DNA of 64,000 bases from Streptomyces sp. TLI_105 (GCF_900105415.1 NZ_FNSM01000001.1:8522974-8586973), one strand, 5' to 3'. Positions 9,458-19,111 are shown, counted from the stretch's first letter. The notes: generated from the letters alone by a model not told the origin. Translations and numbers: made by a program.

Positions 9458-9616
9458 TGGCGCTCCTGGGGTCTGTGGTAGCCGTGAGAGGGAGGGGCGC
9501 CCGCCCCCCCCCGGTTGCTCCCAAAGGGGGCAGGTGGTCTAGCGGCCTCCTGCTCACTTGTAGACCTCCTCGCCGGTGCGCCTGCTCGTGATCCTCAGTG
9601 TTCCGTCGGGTTCCGC

Positions 9617-10237
9617 CTAGATCACATTGCCCTTGGTGACTGCGATCAACCTGCCAGGGATGTCGTAGGCATTGTCGGTATGTAGATGTTGGGGTTTGAA
9701 GTGACGTCTGCGGTGAGGATCGTGTTTCGTTTGGAAGCCCACGATCATGGGTTCCAGGGCCTGGCTGTCGTGGGTGTGGGCGGCCGGGGTGCCGACGAGG
9801 AGGGGCAGGCCGTTCGCGTCCGACAGGACGTGCATTTCGGAACCCGCTTTGCCACGGTCCACGGGGCCCGGACCGGTGGGTTCGCCCCCCTTTTTTCGCC
9901 CTGACGTGGGCGCAGTCGAGGACGGCGCGGACAGGTCGAGCAGGTCGGCGTCGTCGAGACGGTGCAGGACCTCCTCGTGCAGCCGGCCCCGCACCCCGGC
10001 ACGGGACCAGATCAGGAACCGGCGATGGGCTGTCGACTTCGAGACCCCGAAGCAGGGTGGCAGGGCCCGCCAGGCGCAACCAGACACCAGCACGTAGATG
10101 ATCGCGGCGAACAGCGTTCCATCGGGCGTGTCCTGCGTCCCGCCGCCCTGTGGCCGTACCCTCGACGGCGGGATCAGTGGCTTCGCGATCTCCCACAGCC
10201 CGTCCGGAACAATCCAACTCCACGTACCCCGCCCCAT
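9617..10237 (-). pseudogene. IS5-family transposase, 3'-truncated
   Basis: The N-terminal domain is present (DGLWEIAKPLIPPSRVR, SGCAWRALPPCFGVSKSTAHRR) and the central part reads GPVDRGKAGSEMHVLSDANG, as in IS5 transposases. The first catalytic Asp (VLDCAHVRAKKGG) is in another frame for about 20 codons around an A6G6 run near 9885-9900. The protein stops after HTDNAYDIPGRL, losing the catalytic Glu region. The copy is therefore inactive. Confidence 0.75.
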
Positions 10238-10305
10238 GACGGTCTCAGCGACCGGCTCACCACATAGGACACGGTCTTAGCGGCCAGGACCGGACCCGGC
10301 CCTGC

Positions 10306-11271
10306 TCACTCCTCCGTGAGCAGGGCCACGGTCGTGCGTACGGTGGCGTCGGGGTCGTCCGCGAGCAGCGCGAGCACGGCCTCCGCCGCAGGCGTCCCGC
10401 ATGCGACGAGTCCTTCCACGGCGGCATCGCGGACGGCGGGGGAGGGGTCGCGGCCGAGGGCCGTGAGGAGGGCGGCGGAGGCTTCGGTACGCCGGTAGGC
10501 GACCGCCTCGGCGACGGTCTGCCGTACGTCGGTCACGGCGTCGCCCGCCAGCTCCCGCAGCAGCTCGTCCGCCCCCGGCGTCGACCAGCGGGCCACCGCC
10601 CGCGCGAGCCCCTGCCGGACGCGGGCGTCCGGGTGGCCCGCGAGGGGCGCGAGCCGTTCCACCGGGCCGCGCCGGCGGAGCCCGTACCACTGGAGCGTGT
10701 CACGCAACGCGGCCGTGTCCGCCCGCGCCTCGGCCCGCTCCAGCCGTGCGAGGAGTACGCGCGAGGCGGGCGCGGGCCCGTCCAACGGGTGCGGCCGCCG
10801 CTCCCGAAGCCGCCGGGACCCGTACGCGCCGGGCTGGACGCACCCCGCGCAGACACACGGCGTGACCCCATGGGCCCCGGGGAAATACCGCCACCCGGCG
10901 ACCTGCCGCACCGCCCGCACCTGCCGCACCTCGCCCCGCGCGATCGTCCGAGGCAGGAACACCTCCCACCCGAGCGCCCCGTCCCCCAACTCCCTTATCC
11001 GCCGCACCGCTTCGGCCGCCGTGAGCTCGTCGAAGCTCCGCCCGTACCGCCCCACGGCCACCGGCTCCCCGTCCGGCAGCCGCACCTGCACGGCGACGAC
11101 CCCCCGCGACCCCGGCCGCCGGGCCAGCTCCCGCAGCCACTGGTGCGTCAACGCGTACGAGGCCAGGACGGGGAACAGATAGACCCCCCGCCGCTCCCCC
11201 CGCGCCTTGATCCCGCTCCGCCGAATGCCCGCCGCGCAGGCGGCGGGTGTCAGGTGCACGAAGGTTGCCAT
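10306..11271 (-). CDS. HEAT-repeat protein with conserved N-terminal domain
   Basis: 321 residues. The C-terminal half (about 200-320) is made of HEAT/PBS-lyase-type helical repeats: HPDARVRQGLARAVARW, DAVTDVRQTVAEAVAYR, DPSPAVRDAAVEGLVA, DPDATVRTTVALL. The N-terminal 130 residues (FVHLTPAACAAGIRRSGI, GVYLFPVLASYALTHQWLRE) resemble a family of actinomycete proteins whose H-T/G-Y layout recalls ADP-ribosyltransferase folds; that is a weak inference. A CVCAGC cysteine pair lies near 140-145. An IS630 begins 36 bases upstream of the start, so the native promoter may be displaced. Confidence 0.75.
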   Translation of the reverse strand: MATFVHLTPAACAAGIRRSGIKARGERRGVYLFPVLASYALTHQWLRELARRPGSRGVVAVQVRLPDGEPVAVGRYGRSFDELTAAEAVRRIRELGDGALGWEVFLPRTIARGEVRQVRAVRQVAGWRYFPGAHGVTPCVCAGCVQPGAYGSRRLRERRPHPLDGPAPASRVLLARLERAEARADTAALRDTLQWYGLRRRGPVERLAPLAGHPDARVRQGLARAVARWSTPGADELLRELAGDAVTDVRQTVAEAVAYRRTEASAALLTALGRDPSPAVRDAAVEGLVACGTPAAEAVLALLADDPDATVRTTVALLTEE

Positions 11272-11306
11272 GGGGAGATGCTAGGCCGGTTACCGGCCGA
11301 TCTGGG

Positions 11307-12284
11307 CTAGTGATCTGAGTCGGAGATTCGTCGTCGGTCGGGCATGAGTCGTCCGGGTCCGAAGATTCCGCCGTTGTCAGTGACCGATGCCCAGTGGGCG
11401 GTGCTGGAAGGCTGGTTACGTCGCCGCACGACGGCCCAGGCTCTGGCCCAGAGGTCGCGGATCGTGCTGGAGTGCGCCAAGGGCCACTCGATCATGGAAG
11501 TGTCGCGCCGGCTGCGGATCGCTCCGGACACGGTCCGCACCTGGCGGCGGCGTTTCATCGAACGTGGCCTGGACGGCTTGTGCGACGAACCGCGGCCCGG
11601 CGTCCCGCGGAAGATCACCGATGCCGACGTCGAGCGGGTCATCGTCAAGACCCTGGAGGAGACGCCGAAGAACGCCACCCACTGGTCGACGAGGTCGATG
11701 GCCGCGGCGACGGGCATGTCGCAGTCGACCATCTCGCGGATCTGGCGGGCCTTCGCGCTGGCGCCGCACCGGTCGCAGACGTTCAAGCTGTCCACGGATC
11801 CGTTGTTCATCGACAAGGTCCGCGACGTCGTCGGTCTGTATCTCGACCCGCCGGAGAAGGCTCTGGTGCTCTGTGTGGACGAGAAGTCGCAGATCCAGGC
11901 CCTGGACCGGTCCCAGCCGGTCCTGCCGATGATGCCCGGGGTGCCCGAACGCCGCAGCCACGACTACCTCCGGGCCGGCACGACCACTCTCTTCGCCGCC
12001 CGCGAGGTCGCCACCGGCAAGGTCATCGGCTCCCCGCACCGCCGCCACCGGGCAGCGGAGTTCAAGAAGTTCCTGAGCAAGCTGGACAAGGAAGTCCCGG
12101 CTGATCTGCAGGTTCATCTGATCCTGGACAACTACGCGACCCACAAGACACCCGACATCAAACGGTGGCTGCTGGCCCGCAAACGGTGGCTGCTGGCCCG
12201 CCCGCGGTTCCACCTGCACTTGCCGACGAGATCCTCGACAAGGTCGCCGCCTACTGCCGACGAATCTCTGACTCAGATCACTAG
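11307..12284. mobile_element. IS630-family element, internally deleted
   Basis: Left end CTAGTGATCTGAGTCGGAGA at 11307 and right end at 12258-12284 match as inverted repeats with one difference over about 27 bp. Both ends carry CTAG, consistent with TA target use by IS630 elements. The transposase between them lacks part of its catalytic domain. Confidence 0.85.
11344..12284 (+). pseudogene. IS630 transposase lacking the catalytic Glu segment
   Basis: N-terminal helix-turn-helix (GHSIMEVSRRLRIAPDTVR), the first Asp in VLCVDEKSQIQALDR and the second in VHLILDNYATHKTP are intact. A 21-bp tandem duplication (RKRWLLA twice) lies at about 12159-12202. After PRFHLH the sequence jumps, out of frame, to the family's normal C-terminus ADEILDKVAAYCRRISDSDH, ending TAG at 12282. 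The LNxVE segment with the third catalytic acid is gone, so the copy cannot transpose itself. Confidence 0.85.
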
Positions 12285-12349
12285 GCCCGGAGGTGCCGAA
12301 GCGGACCTCGACCCACTCTGTGAGCTGATCTGATGGCTTGGCCCGCAGG

Positions 12350-12371
12350 GAGCAGCAGGCGCCTGCTGCTC
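12350..12371. terminator. 22-bp perfect palindrome after the protease gene
   Basis: The sequence from 12350 to 12371 is its own reverse complement (half-site GAGCAGCAGGC). It lies 104 bases beyond the stop of the M4 protease gene on the minus strand and may form a terminator-like stem. Confidence 0.4.
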
Positions 12372-12474
12372 GCAGACTGAGCAGGGGCGCCCACTGGGCC
12401 GAAACGCGCGGCAGGCCCAGCCGGTTCTCACCAGCCGGGCCCACCGGACGCACCCGCGGAGCCTGTGGGAAGGA

Positions 12475-14550
12475 TCAGCCGGTGGTGACCGCGGTGTCGT
12501 CGATCAGGAAGCCGGTGGCCAAGGACGAGTCCTCAGTGCCAGTGAACTTGATCGTGACCGTCTTGCCCTTGAACGCCGACAGGTCAAGGGTCCGTTGGGT
12601 GTAGCCGCCCGGCGTGGCGTTGGAGTACGTCGCCAGAGTGGTGGTGCTCGTGCCGGAGACGACCTGGGCCTTCAGCGTGTCGTACGGCGTGGTGCCCGAC
12701 TCCTTGGTGTCGATCGCCAGGAAGAAGCTGAGCTTGGGCGCCGCAGCGGTGGCCGGGATGGTCACCGACTGGGACAGGGTGTCGGTGTGCGCGCTGCCGT
12801 ATCCATCCAGCCAGGCGTAGTACGAGCCGGAGTGCGCAGTAGCGCCGGCGTCGTTGGTGATCACACCGGAGCTGGAGGCCCAGTTGACCGCACCGGACTC
12901 GAAGCCCGGGTTGGAGAGCAGGTTGGAGCCACTCGGTGGCGTGGTGCCGCCGCCGCAGGTGGTGGAGGTCGGGACGACGGCCACGCCGCTCCACGCCTTC
13001 TCTACCGTGGCGCACTGGCTGCTGCTCGCGCCGTACAGGTCGATCGCGGCCTTGATGCTCGCGGTACGGGCCTCGGGGTAGGTGGTGCCCGAGGTCATGT
13101 ACGTGGTGAGCGCGCGGTACCAGATCTTGCCCGCGGCGTCGTTGCCGATGCCGGTGACCGTGCCGCCGTCACAGGTCGGGCTGTTGCCCCAGCTGGAGGA
13201 GCCGGAGCCGACTGCCAGCAGGTAGAAGAAGTGGTTGCCCACTCCGGAGGAGTAGTGCGGGTCGAGGTTCTTGGTGCCGGTGGTCCAGCAGCTCTGCGAG
13301 ACGCCGTCCTTCTTCGGATCGTCCATGTACCGCAGCGGCGTGGAGCTGATCTTCTCGCCGATGAGGTAGTCGGGGGTGTCTGCCGGGCTGTTGGCGTTGA
13401 ACTCCACCAGGGTGCCGAAGATGTCGCTGGTCGCCTCGTTCAGGCCGCCCGCGTCACCGAAGTAGTTCAGGCCGGCGGTGGCGGAGGTGACACCGTGGCT
13501 CATCTCGTGGCCCGCGACGTCGAGCTCGGTGAAAGGCTTGTCGCCGGGGGCGCCGTCACCGTAGATCATGCTGAAACTGGTGTCGTCCCAGCCGGCATTG
13601 GCGTAGTTGTTGCCGTAGTGCACGAATGAGCGGGCTCCGACGCCATCGTTCTTGATGCCGCTGCGACCGTGCACGTTCTTGTAGTAGTCCCAGGTTGCCT
13701 GGATGCCGAAGTGGGCGTCGGCCGCGACGGTGGCGCGATCGCTGAGTGCGCCGTTGCCCCACACGTTGTCGGTGTCGGTGAACGCCTTGCCCCAGCCGGC
13801 CGGCGGGCTGTCGTTGGTGGCGGTCAGGTTCTGCGCGTCCCGGGTCTCCCCGTTGCCGCGGGTGGAGTCCTTGAGCTGGTAGCCGCCGGAGATCGCGGTG
13901 GTGGTCAGCGGGACGTCACCCACCTGGTAGCCGTGACCGGTGCCCTCGGCGGTGTGGAAGGCGTTCCACATCTGCCCGACCTGGCCGGTCAGGGCGTCCA
14001 CCAGCACGTTGAAGTGGCTCGGCGACTGGTCGGGGGCTATGCCGTCGACGGTCACCTGCCACGCCAGCCGCGGGGTGCCGGAGAGCGCGTTCACCACCAG
14101 CTTGCTGGTCGTCTTGGCGCGCTTGCCCTGGAACTTCTTCTGCGCCAGAGCCTCCGCGTGCTCGGCGCTGACCTTGGGGGTCACCGGCAGGGAGAGGCTG
14201 TTCTTGAGGGTCAGCGTGCTCTCGCGGAACGCCCCGCTGGGCGCGGAGTGCACGATGACGTCACCGCCCAGCACGGGCAGGCCGCGGTATTCACGCGTCA
14301 TGTGCACATGCCGGGTGCCGTCCTTGTCGACCAGGACCGAGGCGGACTTGAACGTGTCGTCCGAGCTCGCCCGAACCGCCGCAGGGTGGGCGGCGATCGA
14401 GGCGCGAGCGTCCTGGATGGCCTGGCTCTTGTCGGCCTTGGGCGGGTGAGGCCGAGCGGTGTCGGCAGCGGCGGCGGGGGACCCCATGCCGGCTATCAGC
14501 AGGCCGCTGACGGTCAGCGAGATCGATGCGGCAAGAACACTTCTCTTCAT
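12475..14550 (-). CDS. Secreted M4 (thermolysin-like) neutral metalloprotease
   Basis: 691 residues. A Sec signal peptide (1-29, ending SPAAAA) is followed by FTP and PepSY propeptide domains (about 65-195), the M4 catalytic domain and its helical C-terminal domain (about 210-500), a GGGTTPPSG linker and a beta-sandwich domain (about 515-691). Zinc ligands are visible in HEMSH (His348, His352) and Glu372 of GGLNEATSD; Glu349 is the catalytic base. It should digest extracellular protein after autoprocessing, as in griselysin-type enzymes. The start at 14550 is set by the signal peptide; an ATG 16 codons upstream is less likely. Confidence 0.93.
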   Translation of the reverse strand: MKRSVLAASISLTVSGLLIAGMGSPAAAADTARPHPPKADKSQAIQDARASIAAHPAAVRASSDDTFKSASVLVDKDGTRHVHMTREYRGLPVLGGDVIVHSAPSGAFRESTLTLKNSLSLPVTPKVSAEHAEALAQKKFQGKRAKTTSKLVVNALSGTPRLAWQVTVDGIAPDQSPSHFNVLVDALTGQVGQMWNAFHTAEGTGHGYQVGDVPLTTTAISGGYQLKDSTRGNGETRDAQNLTATNDSPPAGWGKAFTDTDNVWGNGALSDRATVAADAHFGIQATWDYYKNVHGRSGIKNDGVGARSFVHYGNNYANAGWDDTSFSMIYGDGAPGDKPFTELDVAGHEMSHGVTSATAGLNYFGDAGGLNEATSDIFGTLVEFNANSPADTPDYLIGEKISSTPLRYMDDPKKDGVSQSCWTTGTKNLDPHYSSGVGNHFFYLLAVGSGSSSWGNSPTCDGGTVTGIGNDAAGKIWYRALTTYMTSGTTYPEARTASIKAAIDLYGASSSQCATVEKAWSGVAVVPTSTTCGGGTTPPSGSNLLSNPGFESGAVNWASSSGVITNDAGATAHSGSYYAWLDGYGSAHTDTLSQSVTIPATAAAPKLSFFLAIDTKESGTTPYDTLKAQVVSGTSTTTLATYSNATPGGYTQRTLDLSAFKGKTVTIKFTGTEDSSLATGFLIDDTAVTTG

Positions 14551-14832
14551 GGGCCGGGATCGTGGCCGCTGTCGGAAACCCCGGTCAACGAGCGCCAACT
14601 CTGTTTAATTGCGGGCACTGTGAAGAGGCCGGTGACCGACTCCTCCCCCGATCACGGCTCTGCCGCACCCTGAGCTTTGGTCAAAACTGTTCACAGAGTG
14701 TCTAACGTCTCGTCGATACCCGGCCAGGTCATAGCTAGCCTGTGGCCCGTTTCCATCCCCCCACAAGAACGGTGCCACAGGCAGCGCCCCCCTCCCCAGG
14801 CGCGCAATGGCGGTGCAGAAGGCGAGAGACTG

Positions 14833-15834
14833 GTGGACATCAGCGGCACAACACGGTTCGGGCAGACGATCCAGGTCCCACGGCCACTGGAGCTGAAAAC
14901 CGCACAACAGCGAGAACCAGCAAGCGATCTCCTTGACGCGCTCCGCACCGGCCCCTTCGAAGCTGCCCTCGACTCCGCCGTGCGGGCCAGCGGGCTCAGC
15001 CTTGAACGCATCCAGCACCGGCTCGCCGAACGCGGTGTGGAGATCAGCGTCACCACGCTCAGCTACTGGCGACGCGGCCGCAGCCGCCCCGAACGGCCAC
15101 AGTCCCGCCAAGCGGTCCGGCTCCTGGAAGAGCTGCTGGGCATCCCCACCGACGGCCTGGTCTCGCTGCTCGGCCCGCGCCGCCCTCGGGGTCGCTGGGT
15201 CAACCGAGACTCCGAAGTACTGGAGAGCGAGCGCCTGTGGCCGGAGTTCGTCAGCCTCCCCGGACTGCTGGCCGAGCTGGACAGCACGGACGACGGCCTG
15301 CTCCGGGTCGCCGCCCATGACCAATACGAGCTCAACGCGCAAGGCACCGGGGCACGACTGACCACCCGCCTGACGCTGAAAGCCACCCGAGACGGGGTGG
15401 ACCGCTGTGTAGTGATCCTCCACGGTGAGGACCCAGACACAGCGCTGCCGGAATTCACCAACGTACGCAACGCCCGCCTCGGGCGGCTGCGCTCGGACCG
15501 TAGCGTGCCATTGGTAGTCGCCGAACTGTTCCTGGACCGCACGCTGTCCGAGGGCGGAACCACGCTGATCGAGTACACCCTGCGGTTCCCCGAGAGCGGA
15601 CGCCGCGCCGAGGAGTGCGGACGAGGGTTCAACGCCCCCGCCCTCCTCTACACCCTGGAGGTCGCCTTTCACCCGGACACGGTCCCGGTGCGCTGCCGGC
15701 GCTGCTTCAGTGCCGCGGTGACCGGGGAGCCGATGTCCGCGGAATTGGTATGGATCAGTGCCTCCGGCCGGGCGCACGCGGTCTTCGAGAATCCCGGACC
15801 CGGCTTCCGGGCACTGCGCTGGGAGTGGCACTGA
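14833..15834 (+). CDS. Helix-turn-helix regulator, Streptomyces-type
   Basis: 333 residues from GTG preceded by GAAGGCGAG. Residues about 40-110 form an XRE-like helix-turn-helix (LERIQHRLAERGVEISVTTL, then SYWRRGRSRPE). The C-terminal two thirds are an uncharacterised, beta-rich ligand or partner domain with CRRCF near the end. It is divergent from the M4 protease gene with 282 bases between the starts, so it may control it (inference). Upstream in-frame ATG at 14677 gives an unlikely N-terminus. Confidence 0.75.
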   Translation: MDISGTTRFGQTIQVPRPLELKTAQQREPASDLLDALRTGPFEAALDSAVRASGLSLERIQHRLAERGVEISVTTLSYWRRGRSRPERPQSRQAVRLLEELLGIPTDGLVSLLGPRRPRGRWVNRDSEVLESERLWPEFVSLPGLLAELDSTDDGLLRVAAHDQYELNAQGTGARLTTRLTLKATRDGVDRCVVILHGEDPDTALPEFTNVRNARLGRLRSDRSVPLVVAELFLDRTLSEGGTTLIEYTLRFPESGRRAEECGRGFNAPALLYTLEVAFHPDTVPVRCRRCFSAAVTGEPMSAELVWISASGRAHAVFENPGPGFRALRWEWH

Positions 15835-15837
15835 ACG

Positions 15838-16366
15838 GCGGCGACGCCCGATGCAACCTCGTCGGGAGTCGGCACGGTGATGCCTCTTCCGCAGTGGGGC
15901 GGGCGAGCGGTATCTGGACGTCAACTACAAGATGAAGGAGTCCCACCGCATCTGCCCCCTCCACGGCAGGCGCGGCCTCTGATCGCAGATGGAAGTCCCC
16001 GACGCACCGCTCCGCGTCACCGCGAGGGTCCAACTACCGCCCTGACTCCCTCCTCTCCTCCCGGGCCCGGGAGGCGGTCTGCTCACTGAGGGCCTGAGCG
16101 ATGTCTTGTGGGCGTGTCAGCTGAGGATGGCGCCCCGCACTGGCGATCACCGTCACGAGGGCGTACGGGAGTGTGCTCAGCAGAGACTGTCAGTCCATGG
16201 TGAGGGGACACCTGTCTGGAAGGATCGACCCGTCGTCGGCCACTGGCCCGAGTCCGTCGTTCCTGGTCGGTGACGCTGACGCGGAAGGGCTGCACCCCAC
16301 CCACGGGTGCAGCCCTTCCGCGTACAGGAAGCCGGGCTGGCTTTGTCCACTTCTAAGGGTTGTCCC
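15838..16366. other. Gene-poor stretch
   Basis: No convincing complete gene. At 15905-15982 on the plus strand an open stretch reads YLDVNYKMKESHRICPLHG and ends at a stop; it looks like a gene's 3' end but was not recognised. A strong hairpin lies at 16280-16322. Confidence 0.4.
16280..16322. terminator. 18-bp stem hairpin
   Basis: Perfect arms 16280-16297 and 16305-16322 (core GCGGAAGGGCTGCACCC) with a 7-nt loop; no T-tract, as is usual for Streptomyces terminators. Its parent gene is not evident. Confidence 0.6.
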
Positions 16367-16507
16367 CTAAATGGTCTCCGAGTCGGCCCGCACATGCCCG
16401 AGTTCTTCTGCTGATCGGGCCAGGATGAGGTTGTGCAGTCGGGCGATGCCTAGCATGGCGTGGTGGACACCGTCGCCTTTCAGGCGGCAGTCGCGCAGGA
16501 CGTGAGG
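16367..16507 (-). pseudogene. C-terminal fragment of an ISL2-like transposase
   Basis: The minus strand encodes LRDCRLKGDGVHHAMLGIA and RLHNLILARSAEELG before a TAG at 16367. This is the end of a DDE transposase closely similar to the fragment at 53746-54153. The rest of the element is absent. Confidence 0.75.
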
Positions 16508-16597
16508 TAGCGAGCCGGCTCCGGAGCTCACACCACAGCGGATGCGAGGCCGCCGGATGGGCGCCTAGCCTGGAAGTACACCGAAAACAATCTGAGC

Positions 16598-16978
16598 ATG
16601 AAACGGAGGCGTGGGGACCTGCCTAACGCTCCGTACATCAACGTCGGCGGCTACTCGAAGATCCAGCAGAGCAACGGCGCGGTAGTTGAAGCGAACATTG
16701 TTCAACAGGGGGACCATCTCAGCGGCTACTGCACGCACCACAACGGGCAGGTGCACAGCACAGAGGTGACCGGCACGGTGACCGGTCAGCACGTGGACTT
16801 CTACATCACGTGGGACGACCACACCAAGGGACACTCCTGGGGTGACCTTCAGGCCGGCTTCTTCACGGGAAACTGGGAGGGGATCCTGAAGGGCGGAACC
16901 CAGGACGTGCTGCACCCCAATGTGCAGGCGACCTGGGAAGTGCAGGACCGGGTGTTCCAGAGGCTGGTGCCCGCCTAA
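16598..16978 (+). CDS. Hypothetical protein
   Basis: 126 residues, not recognised. It is rich in Gly, Thr, Val and Trp and looks all-beta (VEANIVQQGDHLSGYC, VTGTVTGQHVDFYITW, GFFTGNWEGILKGG), like a small beta-barrel with alternating strands. No signal peptide. The start is uncertain, as there is no clear ribosome site at the ATG. It sits between IS remnants. Confidence 0.55.
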   Translation: MKRRRGDLPNAPYINVGGYSKIQQSNGAVVEANIVQQGDHLSGYCTHHNGQVHSTEVTGTVTGQHVDFYITWDDHTKGHSWGDLQAGFFTGNWEGILKGGTQDVLHPNVQATWEVQDRVFQRLVPA

Positions 16979-17032
16979 AGATTGCCCCGTAACTAGGTCC
17001 GGGGTCTCAGGCAGACTGAGCCTTTTCCAACC

Positions 17033-17720
17033 TCACGCTGAGGCGTGATGAAGGACGAGGACGGCCTGGACGATCGTGGTGATGCGGTGGGTGCCGCAGC
17101 GGAGCCTTCGCGGGAGGCACCGGCCCTTCGGGGTGGCCATGGCCTGCTCGCCGAGGCAGCGGATCTTGGCGTGGGTGCTGTTGTGCCGGCGCTGCCACCG
17201 TGTGAGGCGGCGGCCGCGGAAGGGCACCCGGATAGGACCACCGGCACCCTGGTACGCCGTGTCGGCCCGGCATGTGAGGCCGGCCTCGGTGAGCGCGTCG
17301 ACGATGTGGTGGGTGCGGGCGGCGGTCAGGTCGTGGGCCGGTCCGGGCAGGGCGGGCGGGGCCCGCAGCAGCCGGCCGAAGGGATCGGTGAGGACCTGGA
17401 CGTTCCTGCCGTGGCGTTGGTGTCTGCCCGAGTGGTACGGGGTGTCGGCGGCGGTCCGGTCGATCGGCAGCAGGGTGCCGTCCAGGATCACGAACGCCTT
17501 GGTCCGGGCGATGCGCATCGCCTCGGCCGGGGTGGGTGCGAGGGCGGCCGGCACGTCGACGGCCTCGCGCAGGGAGCGGCACGCGGTGGTGATGGCGAAC
17601 CCGGGGGCGAGCTGGGCGTAGGTGTCACCGCATCGCGGACGGGCCGGAGTGAGGAGAGCCTGGCGGCCGGCGGTCAGGCGTCGCCATCGGGTCCCGATTT
17701 TCCCCTCGCCGGGCAGCGAG
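17033..17720 (-). pseudogene. IS5/ISL2-type transposase, frameshifted
   Basis: From about 17720 the protein reads RRLTAGRQALLTPARPRCGD and TYAQLAPGFAITTA, then MRIARTKAFVILDGTLLPID with the first Asp, THHIVDALTEAGL, and the C-terminal GEQAMATPKGRC before stopping at 17033. The N-terminal part upstream of 17700 is in other frames (TTKLLVDGFSTKIP). A Streptomyces hairpin repeat at 17773 interrupts the N-terminal region. Confidence 0.7.
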
Positions 17721-17772
17721 TCGTCCGGTCAGGCACCGCAGGGTGCGACGGGACAGGTCGATCGAATGGGGT

Positions 17773-17807
17773 CTCCCCTGCTCGAGCGAAGCCGAGAGCT
17801 TGGGGAG
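17773..17807. repeat. Streptomyces intergenic hairpin repeat
   Basis: A sequence starting CTCCCCTGCTCGAGCGAAGC and ending GAGAGCTTGGGGAG that can fold on itself. It matches, from memory, a short repeat dispersed in many Streptomyces genomes. Here it lies inside the 5' part of a broken transposase. Confidence 0.55.
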
Positions 17808-17947
17808 GGGTGGACAAGCACGCGAAGCTCCTGGCGCCGCGGGGGATCTTGGTCGAGAACCCGTCTACCAGGAGCTTCGTCGTTCCACCGATCTGTCCCA
17901 CACACGGCCCGCACCGTCAGGTGGGAAAGGGCTCAATGAGTGATCCA

Positions 17948-17973
17948 GCCCGCTGTCCATCTGGACAGCGGGC
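17948..17973. terminator. 12-bp stem hairpin
   Basis: Arms GCCCGCTGTCCA (17948-17959) and its exact complement (17962-17973) with a 2-base loop. It lies 108 bases past the stop of the minus-strand oxidoreductase gene and could end its transcript. Confidence 0.6.
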
Positions 17974-18080
17974 CGTCAAGCGGGAAACTGTCATCAGTTG
18001 GCCTTGGTGGTTTCCTCGTGTCGGCGTACTCCTGGAAGTGCGTACCTGAGTACGGGTGAACGTGCTCAGGCCCGGGCGGC

Positions 18081-18914
18081 TCAACGGAAGGCGTTGGCGT
18101 TCTCCGATGCCCACTGCTGGAACGGGCGGGCCGGCGTTCCGGTGACCTGTGAAACCGTGTCGCGCACCATCGACAGCTCGTGGTTCACGTCTCCGCCAGT
18201 GACGTCGAGCACGGCGTCCGCGGCCTCGGGCCCGAAGGTCGCGACCATCTGTGCGCGGGCCTGCAGACGGCTGATCTCGGCGAAGGGGACCTCCCTGTCC
18301 AGTGCTGCCGCGATGGCCTCGACCTGCTGTCGGGCGGTCACCGGCTCTGGACCGGTCAAGGCATATGTGCGTCCGTGGTGGCCGGGCTCGGTCAGTGCCA
18401 CGCGTGCCACCGATGCGATGTCCGCGGGGTGGATGGTCGGCAGCGCGGTCTCGGCGTACGGCACGTGGACGGTCTTGCGGCCTTGGATGGAAGCGGCCCA
18501 CATCAGGGCGTTCGACGCGAACTGCGTCGGCCGCAGGATCGTCCAGGCCATGCCGCTTGCCTTGAGTAGCTCCTCCACCGCCAGGTTCTCGCCGGCGGGG
18601 CCGAGGTGCGGGTGGGTCTGGACGGTGATGGACGACACCAGCACGACGTGCTCCACGCCCGCCTGCCGGGCGGCTTCGAGGATGTCGGTGTCCGGGCCCA
18701 GACGCGACACGAGAAACAGCGAGCGCACCCCTTTCAGCACGGGCTTCAACGACGCAGGCTCTGCCAAGTCGCCCTCCACGGCCTCGACCCCTTCGGGGAA
18801 GGCGGCCCGAGCGGCATCACGGGTGAGCACCCTCAGCGGTCCGGCACCGTGTGCGTGCAGCTCCTTGAGCAGGGCACTGCCTATGTTTCCAGTGGCTCCG
18901 GTGACGAGGATCAT
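18081..18914 (-). CDS. NmrA-like NAD(P)-binding oxidoreductase
   Basis: 277 residues. The N-terminal Rossmann motif is VTGATGNIGSALLKEL (glycine-rich GATGNIG), followed by VLVSSITVQ, TILRPTQFASNAL and IHPADIASVARVAL, the order seen in atypical short-chain dehydrogenases of the NmrA/quinone-oxidoreductase type. It probably binds NADP(H) and reduces a small quinone-like substrate or senses redox state. The ATG at 18914 places the glycine motif at the N-terminus; 19 extra codons upstream are unlikely to be translated. Confidence 0.88.
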   Translation of the reverse strand: MILVTGATGNIGSALLKELHAHGAGPLRVLTRDAARAAFPEGVEAVEGDLAEPASLKPVLKGVRSLFLVSRLGPDTDILEAARQAGVEHVVLVSSITVQTHPHLGPAGENLAVEELLKASGMAWTILRPTQFASNALMWAASIQGRKTVHVPYAETALPTIHPADIASVARVALTEPGHHGRTYALTGPEPVTARQQVEAIAAALDREVPFAEISRLQARAQMVATFGPEAADAVLDVTGGDVNHELSMVRDTVSQVTGTPARPFQQWASENANAFR

Positions 18915-19111
18915 GGGCGTGTTTCCCGTCGTCGGATGATCAAGTAGGCGACACGCTAGAACCTCGATCACACTTCAGGTCAAGGCGCCTGGCCATGTCC
19001 GTGCCCGTTCCGCCAGAGTTGTGGACCAGTACTGGGTTGGCGCCTGCCAGCGCGTAGTAGGTATGCAGGCCATTCACAGTGAGGTCGTAAGCAGCCTGCA
19101 AGCCCTGCCAG

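Larger units (their letters stand above)
17017..17935. mobile_element. IS5-type element, TGAGCCTTTTCC end family
   Basis: Left end TGAGCCTTTTCCAACCTC at 17017-17034; an imperfect inverted match (14 of 18) at 17918-17935. The same end recurs at 19112 and, inverted, at 21865-21882. Its transposase is broken. Confidence 0.7.

Noticed and set aside
9490..9530. C-rich run that might be a slippery or structured element
   Set aside because: A simple homopolymer likely to be inaccurate in sequencing; no gene crosses it.
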